Positions 17,187 through 26,256 of a stretch of 34,738 nt of DNA are shown here, piece by piece. The notes under the pieces were generated by a model. The model was not told where the DNA came from. It made no database searches and saw nothing but the letters and a program-made list of their open reading frames with translations. Made by a program: the position numbers and the translations under genes. Where the stretch lies: contig JAJSZT010000035.1 of assembly GCA_030272815.1 (NCBI GenBank), positions 1 through 34,738 on the forward strand, given 5' to 3'. Origin of the DNA: Deltaproteobacteria bacterium (GTDB lineage: Bacteria > Desulfobacterota > Desulfobacteria > Desulfobacterales > ETH-SRB1). Position 1 is the first letter of the stretch, and each line of letters starts with the position of its first letter.

Positions 17187-18098
17187 TTATTTTATCAAAA
17201 CTTCCAGTATAGCCTTATGCATATGAAGTTTATTCTCAGACTGATCCCAGACAACGGAATTTGGGCACTCCAGAACTTCTTCGCTCATCTCTTCACCTCT
17301 GTGAACCGGAAGGCAGTGCATTATAATAACATCTTTTGAAGCATTTTTTAAAAGCTCTTTATCAACCTGAAAAGGTTCGAAAATACGTTTTCTTACACTG
17401 TGCTCACTTTCCTGTCCCATGCTGGCCCATACATCAGTATAAATCACATCAGCATGTTTTACTGCCTCAACAGGATCTGAAGTTACTATAATGCTGCCGT
17501 GTCCTCTCTCAAGAGCCGTCTCTAATATATCTGCATCAGGATAGTATCCTTCGGGACATGCAAGCACAAGGTTTAAGCCAAGCACGGCTGCAGCATTTAT
17601 CCATGAGTGGGACACATTATTTCCGTCTCCAACCCAGGTTGTCTTCAGGTTCTCATAACCTCCTTTATATTCGATTACCGTCATTAAATCGCTTAAAACC
17701 TGGCATGGATGGTATAAGTCGGTCAAAGCATTAATAACCGGAATGGTAGAGAACTCTGCAAACTCTTTCAAAAGATCCTGAGAATAAGTTCTAATGGCGA
17801 GACCATCCAAATATCTCGAGAGGACTCTGGCGGTATCTCTAACAGGCTCATTTCGAACCATCTGGGTGTCCTTTGAGCTTATAAAAATTGAAGCTCCGCC
17901 TAGCTGAATCATTGCCACCTCAAAGGAAAGGCGTGTGCGAGTCGATGGTTTGTCGAAGATAAGCCCAAGTGTTTTTCCTGCAAGAGGTCTTTTTTCAATA
18001 CTCTTCCTTTGATTTTTTTTCAATTCCAAGGCTCGCTTGAAAAATAGTTCAAAATCCTTTCTTTCAAGATCTAAAAGACTTAGTATGTCCTTGTTCAT
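17187..18098 (-). CDS. argF: Ornithine carbamoyltransferase
   Basis: About 303 aa from ATG 18098. It has the carbamoyl-phosphate loop STRTRLSFE, the [11 protein letters not shown] motif, [10 protein letters not shown], the SMG-type WASMGQE loop and [10 protein letters not shown], all OTC hallmarks. It makes citrulline from ornithine and carbamoyl phosphate. The frame extends to a TTG at 18116 overlapping the argD stop, but the ATG at 18098, ten bases after AGAGG, is the more likely start. It lies 14 bp after argD. Confidence 0.95.
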   Translation of the reverse strand: MNKDILSLLDLERKDFELFFKRALELKKNQRKSIEKRPLAGKTLGLIFDKPSTRTRLSFEVAMIQLGGASIFISSKDTQMVRNEPVRDTARVLSRYLDGLAIRTYSQDLLKEFAEFSTIPVINALTDLYHPCQVLSDLMTVIEYKGGYENLKTTWVGDGNNVSHSWINAAAVLGLNLVLACPEGYYPDADILETALERGHGSIIVTSDPVEAVKHADVIYTDVWASMGQESEHSVRKRIFEPFQVDKELLKNASKDVIIMHCLPVHRGEEMSEEVLECPNSVVWDQSENKLHMHKAILEVLIK

Positions 18099-18112
18099 AG
18101 CGATGCGACCTC

Positions 18113-19312
18113 TCAATCCAAACTATTAAACAATTCATCCAGGCATGCCGTCAGAGAGTCAATTTCTTCTTTTCCTATGATAAGAGGGGGAATAAAACGT
18201 AAAATATTACCCTGAATGCAGTTGATTAAAAAACCTTTATCCATGCACGCTTTCACTATCTTATCCCCATCGATTTTTATCTTCATTGCAAGCAAAAGGC
18301 CTATCCCGCGAACATCAATAATTGATTCATGTCTGTCTTTTAGCCAGAAAAGCTTTTGCTTGAAATATTCTCCAGTCTTTCGGCCGTAATCTATAATATT
18401 TTCTTCAATAAGGATCTTAACAACTTCAAGTGAAGCTGCTGTAACAACCGGTGTTCCTCCAAAAGTTGAGGCATGTGAACCAGGCACAAATGCTTCAGCA
18501 ATATGTTCTTTAGCCAGCATGGCGCCTATTGGCAATCCATTGGCAAGGGCCTTTGCCAGGGTCATTACATCGGGTTCTATCCCGAAATTCTCATAGGCAA
18601 AAAGTTTACCGGTACGGCCCATTCCTGTCTGTATTTCATCAAAAATCAGAAGAGTTCCTGTTTCATCACATATCCGTCTAACGCTTTTAAGATATTCAGG
18701 AGCAGGGCAGCGAACTCCTCCCTCTCCCTGAATCGGCTCAATTAAAACCGCACATGTTGAAAAATTGATCTTGCTCCGCAACGCCTCAATATCATTGAAC
18801 GGAACAAAATCAAAACCATTAAGTACCGGCTCAAATCCCTTGCGTATCTTTTCCTGACCTGTTGCAGAGAGGGTTGCCATAGTGCGGCCGTGGAAAGATT
18901 TTTCCATGGCTATTATCCTGCAGCGGTCTTCTTCGCCTTTATCATTGAAATATTTTCTCACCAGCTTTATAGCCGCTTCATTCGCTTCAGCTCCGCTGTT
19001 ACAGAAAAAAACTCTGTCTGCAAAACTGTTATTAACGAGCCATGATGCAAGCTCTATCTGGGGCACTGTATAATAAAGGTTAGAAACATGAAAAAGTATT
19101 TCAGCCTGTTTTGAAAGGGCTTTCGCAACTCTTGGATGCGCATGCCCGAGGTTGCATACCGCAATTCCCGCAACAAAATCCGTATAAGCTCGCCCATCTG
19201 AATCCCAAAGGGTGCATCCTCTCCCTTTTGTTATAACGATAGGAAATCTATTGTAAGTTCTTGCTATTATTTTATCTGCCTTATCTATTATTTCGCTTTT
19301 TACAGGTTTCAT
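18113..19312 (-). CDS. argD: Acetylornithine aminotransferase
   Basis: This 399-aa class-III aminotransferase has [42 protein letters not shown] and the PLP lysine in [14 protein letters not shown], then [11 protein letters not shown]. It converts N-acetylglutamate semialdehyde to N-acetylornithine, and many members also act in diaminopimelate synthesis (although DapL removes that need here). The ATG overlaps the argB stop (ATGA), showing translational coupling. Confidence 0.94.
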   Translation of the reverse strand: MKPVKSEIIDKADKIIARTYNRFPIVITKGRGCTLWDSDGRAYTDFVAGIAVCNLGHAHPRVAKALSKQAEILFHVSNLYYTVPQIELASWLVNNSFADRVFFCNSGAEANEAAIKLVRKYFNDKGEEDRCRIIAMEKSFHGRTMATLSATGQEKIRKGFEPVLNGFDFVPFNDIEALRSKINFSTCAVLIEPIQGEGGVRCPAPEYLKSVRRICDETGTLLIFDEIQTGMGRTGKLFAYENFGIEPDVMTLAKALANGLPIGAMLAKEHIAEAFVPGSHASTFGGTPVVTAASLEVVKILIEENIIDYGRKTGEYFKQKLFWLKDRHESIIDVRGIGLLLAMKIKIDGDKIVKACMDKGFLINCIQGNILRFIPPLIIGKEEIDSLTACLDELFNSLD

Positions 19313-20184
19313 GTCGTAACTTCAGTCCCAATTCCCTTATCAGTAAAAAGCTCCAGCAGCAAAGCATGGCGCTTGCATCCATTTATAATATGAGCCTTTT
19401 TAACATTATTATTAAGTGCTCTGAGAGCGCACTCGATCTTTGGAATCATTCCCCCTGAAATTGCTTTATCCTCAACCATCTTACTGATTTTTTCCGTATC
19501 AATTGAAGATATTAAGTCGCCCTCAAGGTCTAAGACTCCATCAACGTCAGTAAGAAATACCAGACGTCCTGCGGAAAGAGCTATTGCGATTCTGCTTGCC
19601 ACAATGTCTGCATTTATATTGTATGTTTCGCCCGAATCACCCACGCCAACCGGCGCAATAATTGGGATAAACCCCTTCACTGTCATTGTATTTATGATAT
19701 CCGGATTTATTTTAGTAACATCTCCAACCATTCCGGGATCAATTATCTCAGGTGGTTTATCCATATCCTCCTGATATATGATATGCAGCTTTTTTGCTGA
19801 TATAAGCCCCCCGTCTTTGCCGCTCAAGCCCACGGCCTTACCGCCCTGCCTATTTATTTGAGCAACTATTTCCTTGTTCACCTTGCCGCCGAGGACCATT
19901 TCTACAACATCCATTGTAGCTTCATCCGTAAGACGCATACCCCTGACAAACTTAGAACGTATACCCATCTGATCGAGCACCAGATTGATTTGTGGTCCTC
20001 CACCATGAACAACAACCGGATTCAGCCCAACAAATTTCAGCAAAGTTATGTCCCGGGCAAAATCTTCCTTTAACTGCTCATCAACCATGGCATGTCCGCC
20101 ATATTTTATAACGATGGTCATCCCATAAAAACGTCTTATATAGGGCAGCGCTTCAATAAGTATGTCAGCCACATTTGGAGTCAT
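19309..20184 (-). CDS. argB: Acetylglutamate kinase
   Basis: About 291 aa from ATG 20184. It shows [23 protein letters not shown], the [11 protein letters not shown] region and the C-terminal [11 protein letters not shown], typical of arginine-sensitive N-acetylglutamate kinases. It phosphorylates N-acetylglutamate. The frame is open to an ATG at 20232, but that start lies inside the end of a MITE-like repeat and has no ribosome-binding site. [16 protein letters not shown] at 20184 matches the family N-terminus, though it too lacks a clear SD. It is the first gene of argBDFG. Confidence 0.93.
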   Translation of the reverse strand: MTPNVADILIEALPYIRRFYGMTIVIKYGGHAMVDEQLKEDFARDITLLKFVGLNPVVVHGGGPQINLVLDQMGIRSKFVRGMRLTDEATMDVVEMVLGGKVNKEIVAQINRQGGKAVGLSGKDGGLISAKKLHIIYQEDMDKPPEIIDPGMVGDVTKINPDIINTMTVKGFIPIIAPVGVGDSGETYNINADIVASRIAIALSAGRLVFLTDVDGVLDLEGDLISSIDTEKISKMVEDKAISGGMIPKIECALRALNNNVKKAHIINGCKRHALLLELFTDKGIGTEVTT

Positions 20185-20210
20185 AGTTATAAGTTCTGTT
20201 GAAAAATAGT

Positions 20211-20456
20211 TAATGTCTGAACGGAAAGTCATGTTCAGGCAAAATCCGAATATCGAAATCCGAAACTCGAAACAAATCCGAATACCAAATCAGAAAATGA
20301 CCAAAACTGAGTAGGGGGCACGGCGCGCCGTGCCCTTACTGTAAATCGGTGGTTTTTGTCATTGGAGCATTTATGTTTTTGTCATTGTTTCGTATTTCGT
20401 GCTTCGAATTTCGAATTTCTGACCGAAAAATAGGAGGTTTTCGGTCAGCCACTAGT
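20211..20456. mobile_element. MITE-like element, family 2 copy B (inverted relative to copy A)
   Basis: A reverse-complement counterpart of 15725-15974: the same AGTGGCTGACCGAAAACC end, the same palindrome GGCACGGCGCGCCGTGCC, the same GGTCATTTTCTGATTTGG and CAATGACAAAAACA words. It lies between hslU and argB, so any argB promoter lies within it or must read through it. Together the two copies bracket argG-argF-argD-argB. Confidence 0.85.
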
Positions 20457-20490
20457 TAAGTATTAAGATTATATATTAACGAAACGACAT

Positions 20491-21873
20491 CTATAGTATG
20501 TATCTTCTAAGATCCTCGTCGTCTTTGATATCCTTTAATTTGTCTACCACATACTGCCCGTCAATTACTATTTTTCTATCTTTAGCTTCTTTAATGTCTG
20601 AAGCGCTAAAAAGAATGTCTTCGAGCATACATTCCATGAGCGTATGAAGTCTTCTTGCTCCTATGTTCTCAGTAAGATTGTTAACCTCTTCAGCAATTCG
20701 CGCTATTTCATCAACAGCATTGTCCTCAAAGACAACATCAACATCTTCAGTCTTTAAAAGCTCAATATACTGAAGAAGCAGCGCATTCTTAGGTTCGGTC
20801 AGTATCCTTACAAAATCTTCTTTCCCAAGAGAGTCGAGTTCCACCCGGATGGGAAATCTCCCCTGAAGTTCAGGTATCATATCAGAAGGTTTGATTGTGT
20901 GAAAGGCTCCGGATGCTATAAAAAGGACGTGATCTGTTTTAACCGCACCGTATTTGGTGGTAACTATACTCCCCTCAACAATAGGAAGAAGATCGCGCTG
21001 AACCCCTTCCCTGGACACATCCGGCCCATGCCCGCCGCCGTTCCCGACAATTTTATCTATTTCATCGAGAAAAATTATCCCCGACTGCTCAACCTTCTCG
21101 ATCGCCCTGCTTATAACTTTATCCATATCCACAAGGGCCTGGGCCTCTTCCTGGGCAATAATTTCCATGGCTTCCGGCACTTTAACTTTTCTACTCTTTT
21201 TACTCTTGGGCATCATTCCACCTAACATGTCTTTAAAATTGATGCCCATTTCTTCCATCCCCATGCTTGAAAAAACTTCCACAACAGGCATGGCTCTTTC
21301 TGAAACGTCAAGGTCCACAAATCTGTTGTCAAATTTTCCTTCACGAAGCATGGCGCGAAGCTTTTCCCTTGTAGAAGAAGTTTCATCTCCACTACTGGTT
21401 ACAAGCTCAAAGGGTATTTCTTTTAAATCTTCGTCCTTTTGTACCTGCTGAACCTTTGGCTTTGGAAGAAGCAGGTCAAGCATTTTTTCTTCGGCAATCT
21501 GCCATGCCTTTTCCTTAACAGCTTCCTTTTCTTTTGATTTTACCCTGTTTACAGTTAGTTCAAGAAGATCCCTTATCATCGACTCAACATCCCTGCCCAC
21601 ATATCCGACTTCGGTAAACTTAGAAGCTTCAACCTTTACGAACGGAGAATCAGTCAAAATAGACAATCGCCTTGCAATTTCGGTTTTTCCTACGCCGGTA
21701 GGGCCAATCAATATAATATTTTTTGGCATGATTTCTTCACGAATGTCTTCCGGAACCTGCTGCCTTCGCCAGCGGTTCCTTAAAGCAATCGCAACAGAAC
21801 GCTTGCCTTTGTTCTGACCAATAATATATTTATCAAGTTCTTTAACTATTTCTGATGGTTTTAGATCTCTCAT
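20491..21873 (-). CDS. hslU: HslU, ATPase subunit of the HslUV protease
   Basis: This 460-aa AAA+ unfoldase has Walker [10 protein letters not shown], Walker [11 protein letters not shown], the GYVGRDVES pore motif, a variable I-domain (roughly 130-250) and a C-terminal tail ending EDLRRYIL, which docks into HslV. The length is the usual 440-465. It lies 16 bp downstream of hslV. Confidence 0.97.
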   Translation of the reverse strand: MRDLKPSEIVKELDKYIIGQNKGKRSVAIALRNRWRRQQVPEDIREEIMPKNIILIGPTGVGKTEIARRLSILTDSPFVKVEASKFTEVGYVGRDVESMIRDLLELTVNRVKSKEKEAVKEKAWQIAEEKMLDLLLPKPKVQQVQKDEDLKEIPFELVTSSGDETSSTREKLRAMLREGKFDNRFVDLDVSERAMPVVEVFSSMGMEEMGINFKDMLGGMMPKSKKSRKVKVPEAMEIIAQEEAQALVDMDKVISRAIEKVEQSGIIFLDEIDKIVGNGGGHGPDVSREGVQRDLLPIVEGSIVTTKYGAVKTDHVLFIASGAFHTIKPSDMIPELQGRFPIRVELDSLGKEDFVRILTEPKNALLLQYIELLKTEDVDVVFEDNAVDEIARIAEEVNNLTENIGARRLHTLMECMLEDILFSASDIKEAKDRKIVIDGQYVVDKLKDIKDDEDLRRYIL

Positions 21874-21889
21874 ATCGACTTTCTGTTCC

Positions 21890-22420
21890 TTAAATTTCTT
21901 CTATCGTAAAAGAATCATTTGTAAATACACAAATGGATCCCGCTATTTTCATCGCCTCTTCCACAATACTCCTTGCATCAAGGCCTGAGTGTTTTATAAG
22001 TGCAGTTGCCGCCGCCAGAGCACTTGTGCCTCCGGAGCCTATACCCATAACACCTTCATCCGGCTCTATAACATCACCGCTTCCTGAGATAAGAAACATA
22101 TTTGTTTCATCCGCCGCTATCATTATCGCCTCAAGGCGCCTTAAATACTTGTCGGTACGCCAGTCCCTGGCCAGTTCAACCGCACTTCGTGTCAAATTTC
22201 CGTTGTAACGTTCCAGCTTTGCTTCAAGGCGCTCAGACAAATTCAAAGCATCGGCGGTAGCGCCGGCAAATCCTACAATTATCCTGTCATTATAGATCCT
22301 TCTGACCTTTTTGGCATGATGTTTTACAACGTTATTATTCATAGTAACCTGGCCATCACCAGCAACTGCCAGTTTCCCCTTATGCCTAACAGCAAGAATA
22401 GTTGTTCCATGAAAATTCAT
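21890..22420 (-). CDS. hslV: HslV, peptidase subunit of the HslUV protease
   Basis: This 176-aa protein starts [12 protein letters not shown]. After removal of the MNFHG propeptide the exposed Thr would be the catalytic nucleophile, as in HslV and Cod[23 protein letters not shown] and [11 protein letters not shown] are family features. It forms a double hexamer with HslU to degrade unfolded proteins. It lies 15 bp from xerC and 16 bp from hslU, a classic three-gene order. Confidence 0.97.
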   Translation of the reverse strand: MNFHGTTILAVRHKGKLAVAGDGQVTMNNNVVKHHAKKVRRIYNDRIIVGFAGATADALNLSERLEAKLERYNGNLTRSAVELARDWRTDKYLRRLEAIMIAADETNMFLISGSGDVIEPDEGVMGIGSGGTSALAAATALIKHSGLDARSIVEEAMKIAGSICVFTNDSFTIEEI

Positions 22421-22435
22421 AATATTATCTACCTT

Positions 22436-23374
22436 CTACAAGGCTCTAGGATGGGTCTTGTCATATGTTTCCATCAGCCTGTCGATACTAACATGTGTAT
22501 ATTTCTGTGTAGTCGAAAGGCTTTTATGGCCTAATAGTTCCTGAACCACTCTCAAATCCGCCCCTGCATCAAGCATATGGGTTGCAAATGTGTGTCGCAG
22601 TGCATGTGGTGAAACCGGAACCATAAGGCTGCATTCTTTAACCAGCTTGTCCAGGATGCGTGCAATTGATCTTGGAGTAAGGCGGCCATTATTTTTATTT
22701 AAAAAAAGCGGCCCATCCCCCTTGATTTGCAAATCAGTTTCTCTAAGCAATTTATCTCTATATACCTTTATAGCCCTTAAAGCCTTATCACCGACAGGAA
22801 CAATTCGCTCTTTGTCTCCCTTTCCAAGCACGCGGATCATACTTCTCGTAAAATCCACATTAAAAATATTCATTCCAGCAAGTTCCGACACACGTATCCC
22901 CGTAGAATAAAGGGTTTCAAAAATAGCACGATTTCTCAGCCCCAGCCGATTATCGGTCTTAATCGAATCCAGCAGACGGAACATATCATCAACTGTAAGA
23001 TATGCAGGGATTGTTTGTTCCTGTTTAGGCGTATGTATCAATTCTGCCGGGTTATTCTGAATTATGCCATGCTTGATAAGATATCTGAAAAAAGAACGTA
23101 TAGCCGAAAGCTTGCGTGCTATAGTAGATTTTTTGTTCTTCTTGTATAATAATCCCAGATATCCCCTTATCATCAGAGAGCGAACTTCATTTGCCTTAAA
23201 ATCATATGTTTTATTCTGCTTTTTTTTACCTCTAATTCCGCTCTGTACGAGAAAATCCGCAAATTCATTCAGATCATGCAAATAAGCACGAGAGGTGTTA
23301 ACTGAATAACCTTTTTCAGAGGATAGAAATTCAACATAAGACTTGATCAGATTCTGCAAATTATACGAACTCAT
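22436..23374 (-). CDS. xerC: Tyrosine recombinase XerC
   Basis: This 312-aa protein has the full catalytic set: Arg161 (GIRVSELAG), Lys185 (GKGDKER), His257 and Arg260 (HALRHTFATH), His283 (LGHKS) and Tyr292 (TQKYTHV). The SAM-like core-binding domain occupies the first about 110 residues, with a slightly long linker (residues 48-62). It resolves chromosome dimers with XerD at dif. The hslVU neighbourhood identifies it as the housekeeping XerC, not the integron integrase (it lacks the IntI-specific insertion). Confidence 0.95.
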   Translation of the reverse strand: MSSYNLQNLIKSYVEFLSSEKGYSVNTSRAYLHDLNEFADFLVQSGIRGKKKQNKTYDFKANEVRSLMIRGYLGLLYKKNKKSTIARKLSAIRSFFRYLIKHGIIQNNPAELIHTPKQEQTIPAYLTVDDMFRLLDSIKTDNRLGLRNRAIFETLYSTGIRVSELAGMNIFNVDFTRSMIRVLGKGDKERIVPVGDKALRAIKVYRDKLLRETDLQIKGDGPLFLNKNNGRLTPRSIARILDKLVKECSLMVPVSPHALRHTFATHMLDAGADLRVVQELLGHKSLSTTQKYTHVSIDRLMETYDKTHPRAL

Positions 23375-23450
23375 TAAATTCCATCACCATCAAATGTAAT
23401 CAGGAATTCAATATCCTTTTTTCTAAAAAGATATCTGCCTTGTTTCCAAA

Positions 23451-23627
23451 TGAAGTTGAAACCTTTGCAAAACGCCCCCTTTTGCCCAAATAGCGCTAAA
23501 GCTTCACTTCGTGCCTGTGTCAGGCTCAAATTTTAAGCCTCGAAATACTCAATGTATTCCTGCATTTAAAATTTTCGCCTTCCTTGAACTTGAACAAAAT
23601 TGAACATTTTTCAAAGGTCTCAAGTTA
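23451..23627. mobile_element. MITE-like palindrome in the xerC-Rho_N gap
   Basis: Ends AAGTTGAAACCTTTGCAAAA (left) and TTTTTCAAAGGTCTCAAGTT (right) are inverted. The middle folds around GCCTCGAAATACTCAATGTA and TTCC plus AAATTTTAAG / TTTAAAATTTTCG. Its right end touches the stop region of the Rho_N gene (23625). Confidence 0.65.
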
Positions 23628-23951
23628 TGCGGCTTTGCGTGTTTTTTTCTTCAGCCTGATAATACGGCGCTTATAAATAGCCGCCATTTTATTATCGTTT
23701 GATTCAAGAAGCGTTTCCCTTTTTACCTTAAACTCTTTGATTTTTTTCTTTATTTCACGAACCTTTGAATCTGTCTTTTTGCCGGATTCTATTTCAATCC
23801 CCTTCGCCAGTTTTATCGCATTAATAAGTTCAGCCTTGTTCATCCCGTGAACACCTGTGATCTCAGACATCTCAATGGCAACCTCTCTCAGCTCCTTGGC
23901 TGTCATCTTTTCCAGGGGTTTTTCCTTGGCCTCCTTTTTTTTGGAACCCAT
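23625..23951 (-). CDS. Small Rho_N (SAP-like) domain protein
   Basis: This protein is about 108 aa from ATG 23951 (TTG at 23972 would add seven codons; the AAAGGAG 11 bases before the ATG favours the ATG). A short Rho N-terminal/SAP-like helical motif (MTAKELREVAIEMSEITGVH, then GMNKAELINAIK) is followed by a lysine-rich coiled-coil tail (KKIKEFKVKRETLLES) and basic RRIIRLKKKT. Such proteins probably bind nucleic acids; no further role can be read from the sequence. A promoter is proposed at 23998-24026. Confidence 0.7.
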   Translation of the reverse strand: MGSKKKEAKEKPLEKMTAKELREVAIEMSEITGVHGMNKAELINAIKLAKGIEIESGKKTDSKVREIKKKIKEFKVKRETLLESNDNKMAAIYKRRIIRLKKKTRKAA

Positions 23952-23970
23952 AAACAGTAAATCTCCTTTC

Positions 23971-23996
23971 AACCTAAGTTAAGCGATTTTTTGCAA
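23971..23996 (+). repeat. Solo end-repeat of the AACCTAAGTTRAGCG element
   Basis: AACCTAAGTTAAGCGATTTT then TTGCAA matches both ends of the element at 12312-12475. No matching inverted partner is seen nearby, so this is a single end. It lies between the Rho_N gene start and its probable promoter. Confidence 0.6.
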
Positions 23997-23997
23997 T

Positions 23998-24026
23998 GTA
24001 TTTAAAGAACAAGCGGAGGCTGTCAA
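23998..24026 (-). promoter_or_regulatory. Putative sigma-70 promoter for the Rho_N gene
   Basis: The minus strand shows TTGACA (24021-24026) followed after 16 bases by TAAATA (23999-24004), with the gene start about 50 bp further on. The TTGACA lies in a small GC-rich hairpin (GCGG.GGCT / AGCC.CCGC, 24013-24034). Confidence 0.5.
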
Positions 24027-24061
24027 GCCCCCGCATTTCACGTCAACCGATTTATGACTTC

Positions 24062-24186
24062 TATAGATTTCCAGATAAACAATTTCACTGCGTTATCAGT
24101 CGAAATCCTCGACGACGTACAAATCAGTACGCCTTGCTCGGATTTCTCCTTCTAGCCTTGTGAAATTAATTATCTGAAAATCTATA
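24062..24186. mobile_element. MITE-like element, family 1 copy 2
   Basis: The ends TATAGATTTCCAGATAA and TTATCTGAAAATCTATA, with inner AATTTCAC / GTGAAATT, match the element at 4106-4211. The core repeats GTTATCAGTCG, GACGTAC and TACGCCTTG.TCGG.TTTCTCCTTCT. It is about 20 bp longer than copy 1 through insertion in the core. Confidence 0.8.
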
Positions 24187-24359
24187 GTCTAAAAAAAAGA
24201 ATTCATAAACCATTTTTTTTTTATTATGTCAATAGATAAAGGCAAATTGGACAAATTTTAATATCAGAAATTTGAAAACTCATTATGAGATTAACCAGAG
24301 GCGGTTTTTTGCCGTCTGAGGCAATATAAGGGCAACGTTCCCACAATATGCAGTGCCAG

Positions 24360-24457
24360 TTACAACGCACAACTGAACAAAATAATAAAAGATGTCATAA
24401 ATGCTAAATCATTCCAAAGCGCCTCAGGCATCTGCTCCACATATTATTTTGTTAGCC
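24360..24457 (-). other. Putative degenerate attC after vapC
   Basis: On the minus strand it starts GGCTAACAAAATAATATGT and ends with ATTATTTTGTTCAGTTG then TGCGTTGTAAC, a 98-bp imperfect palindrome. The outer arms pair well (AACAAAATAATA). Like the other array attC sites its core overlaps the stop codon of the gene before it (TAA of vapC). The R' core is not a clear GTTRRRY, so this is a weaker call. Confidence 0.5.
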
Positions 24458-24868
24458 GATGTATTCGGTATGAAGTCCCGCGTTCCTGGCCGCTTCAAAT
24501 TGTCTTCTGTCAGAGGTGACAAATAGATTTGCCTGCCACTCCAAAGCACAAGCAACATGTATAGCATCCATTGCTCGCAATACATTTTTTTCCAGCAGAT
24601 TTAATGAACGTGAGATTACCGCTGGAGTGACCTGAAGAACAGTAGCGTCACGGACATCATCCAGCAATTGCCGCTTTGCCTCCCGATAGTCCGTAACTGT
24701 TAAAACTCCTTCTCGCTGTCGCCGGTTAAGCGCAGAAATTATTTCGGGCACTAAAATAATACAGAGAGCTAACTCCGATGCATGATGCAACAAACTGTCC
24801 ATTTCTTCGCTGCCATCTTCTTGGACATACCTTTTGGCAAGGGATGATGAATCAACAGAGAGTCTCAT
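24452..24868 (-). CDS. vapC: VapC-type PIN-domain toxin
   Basis: This 138-aa PIN-domain protein has the acidic cluster of VapC ribonucleases: Asp6 (LSVDSSSLAK), Glu42 (VPEIISAL), Asp101 (RAMDAIHVA) and Asp120 (VTSDRRQ). VapC toxins cut tRNA or rRNA to stop translation. The ATG overlaps the antitoxin stop by 4 bp (ATGA). The stop TAA falls in a GGCTAAC core, fitting a toxin-antitoxin integron cassette. Confidence 0.88.
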   Translation of the reverse strand: MRLSVDSSSLAKRYVQEDGSEEMDSLLHHASELALCIILVPEIISALNRRQREGVLTVTDYREAKRQLLDDVRDATVLQVTPAVISRSLNLLEKNVLRAMDAIHVACALEWQANLFVTSDRRQFEAARNAGLHTEYIG

Positions 24869-25095
24869 CTGCTAGTCTCACGCTCTTCAATGATAGCGGA
24901 GGATAAATCGCTTCCTGGAATTCGCAAACGGATACCCGGTTGCTTCCATGAAGGTGTCCTGAATTTATCGGAAAACGGAATAACTTCGGCCACAGGCTTC
25001 CCGCGACGTAAAAGAACAATCGTTTCACCATGTTCCACCTCGGTTATGAAACCTGAGGCCCTTTTACGAAAATCGGTAAATGTAACAGTTTTCAT
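24865..25095 (-). CDS. Phd/YefM-family antitoxin
   Basis: 76 aa from ATG 25095, which has GAGGAG eight bases upstream; an upstream in-frame start at 25134 has no such site. MKTVTFTDFRKRASGFITEV and the strand GETIVLLRRGKPVAEVIPF are the Phd/YefM dimerisation and DNA-binding fold. The C-terminal tail (residues 45-76) would wrap the VapC active site. It probably represses its own promoter. Confidence 0.88.
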   Translation of the reverse strand: MKTVTFTDFRKRASGFITEVEHGETIVLLRRGKPVAEVIPFSDKFRTPSWKQPGIRLRIPGSDLSSAIIEERETSR

Positions 25096-25164
25096 TATAA
25101 TGTCTCCTCGTGTGTACATCTCAATGTACAGCATAAAGCGCCCTTCGTCAATACGCGTAAATGC

Positions 25165-26256
25165 GGGACATCCATAAATAAGTAAATAACTTGCTATAGC
25201 AACTGATAGTTATGTTCTTTAGCAATCTTTTCTCCTCTATTTACAGCATATCCTACTCCCGGCTGAGTCATTTCTAATTGTTTTGCCAAATCCGTGCAGC
25301 TTATTCCCAACTCCCGAACAGCCCAATAGCATAACAGGTCCCTGGCCTCAACTTGAACTTTGCGTCTGCCTTTTGAATATATTTTTTCTATTTCTATATC
25401 ATATATCATAGAAACCATCTGGCTTATCTTTTTGAGATCATATCCCAGGGCATTTAATTTATAACTGCGTTCAAGTTTCTTTTTTGCCTTTGATAATAAT
25501 GCTGTAACAAATTCGCCGTCACCTAATATACGTTCATCTCCTTTAATACGGTACTGACCCTTTAGCCGCAATTTCTTTATCATAGACCATCCACCAAGAC
25601 TGCGTACCAAACCACCTCCTGTAAGCTCTGGTCTTCTTCCCTGGTCAATTCCTTTTTTTACATATGAGAGATAAGCCCTTCTTGATTCTGAAACCTTTTT
25701 GCCAAAATATGAAAGAACATGTTTTGTATCTTGCCATTCATGTTTTTTCCTGCCCATTAAAACACTGTGTCCGCTATATTGGTATTTGTTCAGCTCCTTT
25801 ATGTCTGACACTATTTTTGCTCGCAAAGGATTTAGATGAATATAGCGGATCAGTTCCCTGAAATACATATCTTCCTGACAGATAATTGATTTGTATCTGT
25901 TTTGAAAAAGCTGTCCATGGCGTCTATGTCTTTTGTTAAAATGGATTGCATACCCTGTAAGCAATCTTCTCATTAGAGTTGATATTTCACCGTTGCTTTG
26001 GAATAAAAAATGTGCGTGGTTTGGGATAAAGGCCCAAGCATAACATGTGGTTTGTGTTGCAGGCAAAAGATCTGATAAACGATCAATAAAATTATTTCTG
26101 TCTTTATTGTCTCTGAATATGTTGCGACGCTCAATTCCCCGGATGATGATGTGATGTAAAACACCGGGTGCGTCCAGGCGGGCTAATCTAGGCATGTAAA
26201 ACTACTATCAATAATATAATCACTTGTCAAGTTATTTACTTATTTATGGACGTCCC
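25165..26256 (-). mobile_element. RAYT (REP-associated tyrosine transposase) element with long terminal repeats
   Basis: A 1092-bp element bounded by 29-bp inverted repeats GGGACRTCCATAAATAAGTA then AATAACTTG (25165-25193 and, inverted, 26228-26256). The two ends differ at one base. The transposase stop codon abuts the left repeat. The element lies between the Phd/VapC cassette and the GC-rich segment 26257-26800, so it was probably inserted into the cassette array. A third copy of the end is at 36-64. Confidence 0.85.
25194..26195 (-). CDS. REP-associated tyrosine (Y1/HUH) transposase with C-terminal DNA-binding domain
   Basis: This 333-aa protein has MPRLARLDAPGVLHHIIIRG, the HUH metal motif NHAHFLF (His60, His62) and the catalytic-tyrosine region RYIHLNPLRA (Tyr118 by analogy with TnpA-REP). 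Residues 230-333 form an extra domain ending in a helix-turn-helix (CTDLAKQLEMTQPGVGYAV), as in long RAYT proteins with a DnaA-like C-terminus. Such enzymes nick single-stranded DNA at REP-like hairpins. It is intact in length and motifs, so it may be active. Confidence 0.92.
   Translation of the reverse strand: MPRLARLDAPGVLHHIIIRGIERRNIFRDNKDRNNFIDRLSDLLPATQTTCYAWAFIPNHAHFLFQSNGEISTLMRRLLTGYAIHFNKRHRRHGQLFQNRYKSIICQEDMYFRELIRYIHLNPLRAKIVSDIKELNKYQYSGHSVLMGRKKHEWQDTKHVLSYFGKKVSESRRAYLSYVKKGIDQGRRPELTGGGLVRSLGGWSMIKKLRLKGQYRIKGDERILGDGEFVTALLSKAKKKLERSYKLNALGYDLKKISQMVSMIYDIEIEKIYSKGRRKVQVEARDLLCYWAVRELGISCTDLAKQLEMTQPGVGYAVNRGEKIAKEHNYQLL

Noticed and set aside
22436-23374. XerC considered as the integron integrase
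   Set aside because: It lies in the xerC-hslV-hslU set and lacks the IntI-specific insertion. The real IntI start is at 34500, on the expected side of attI.
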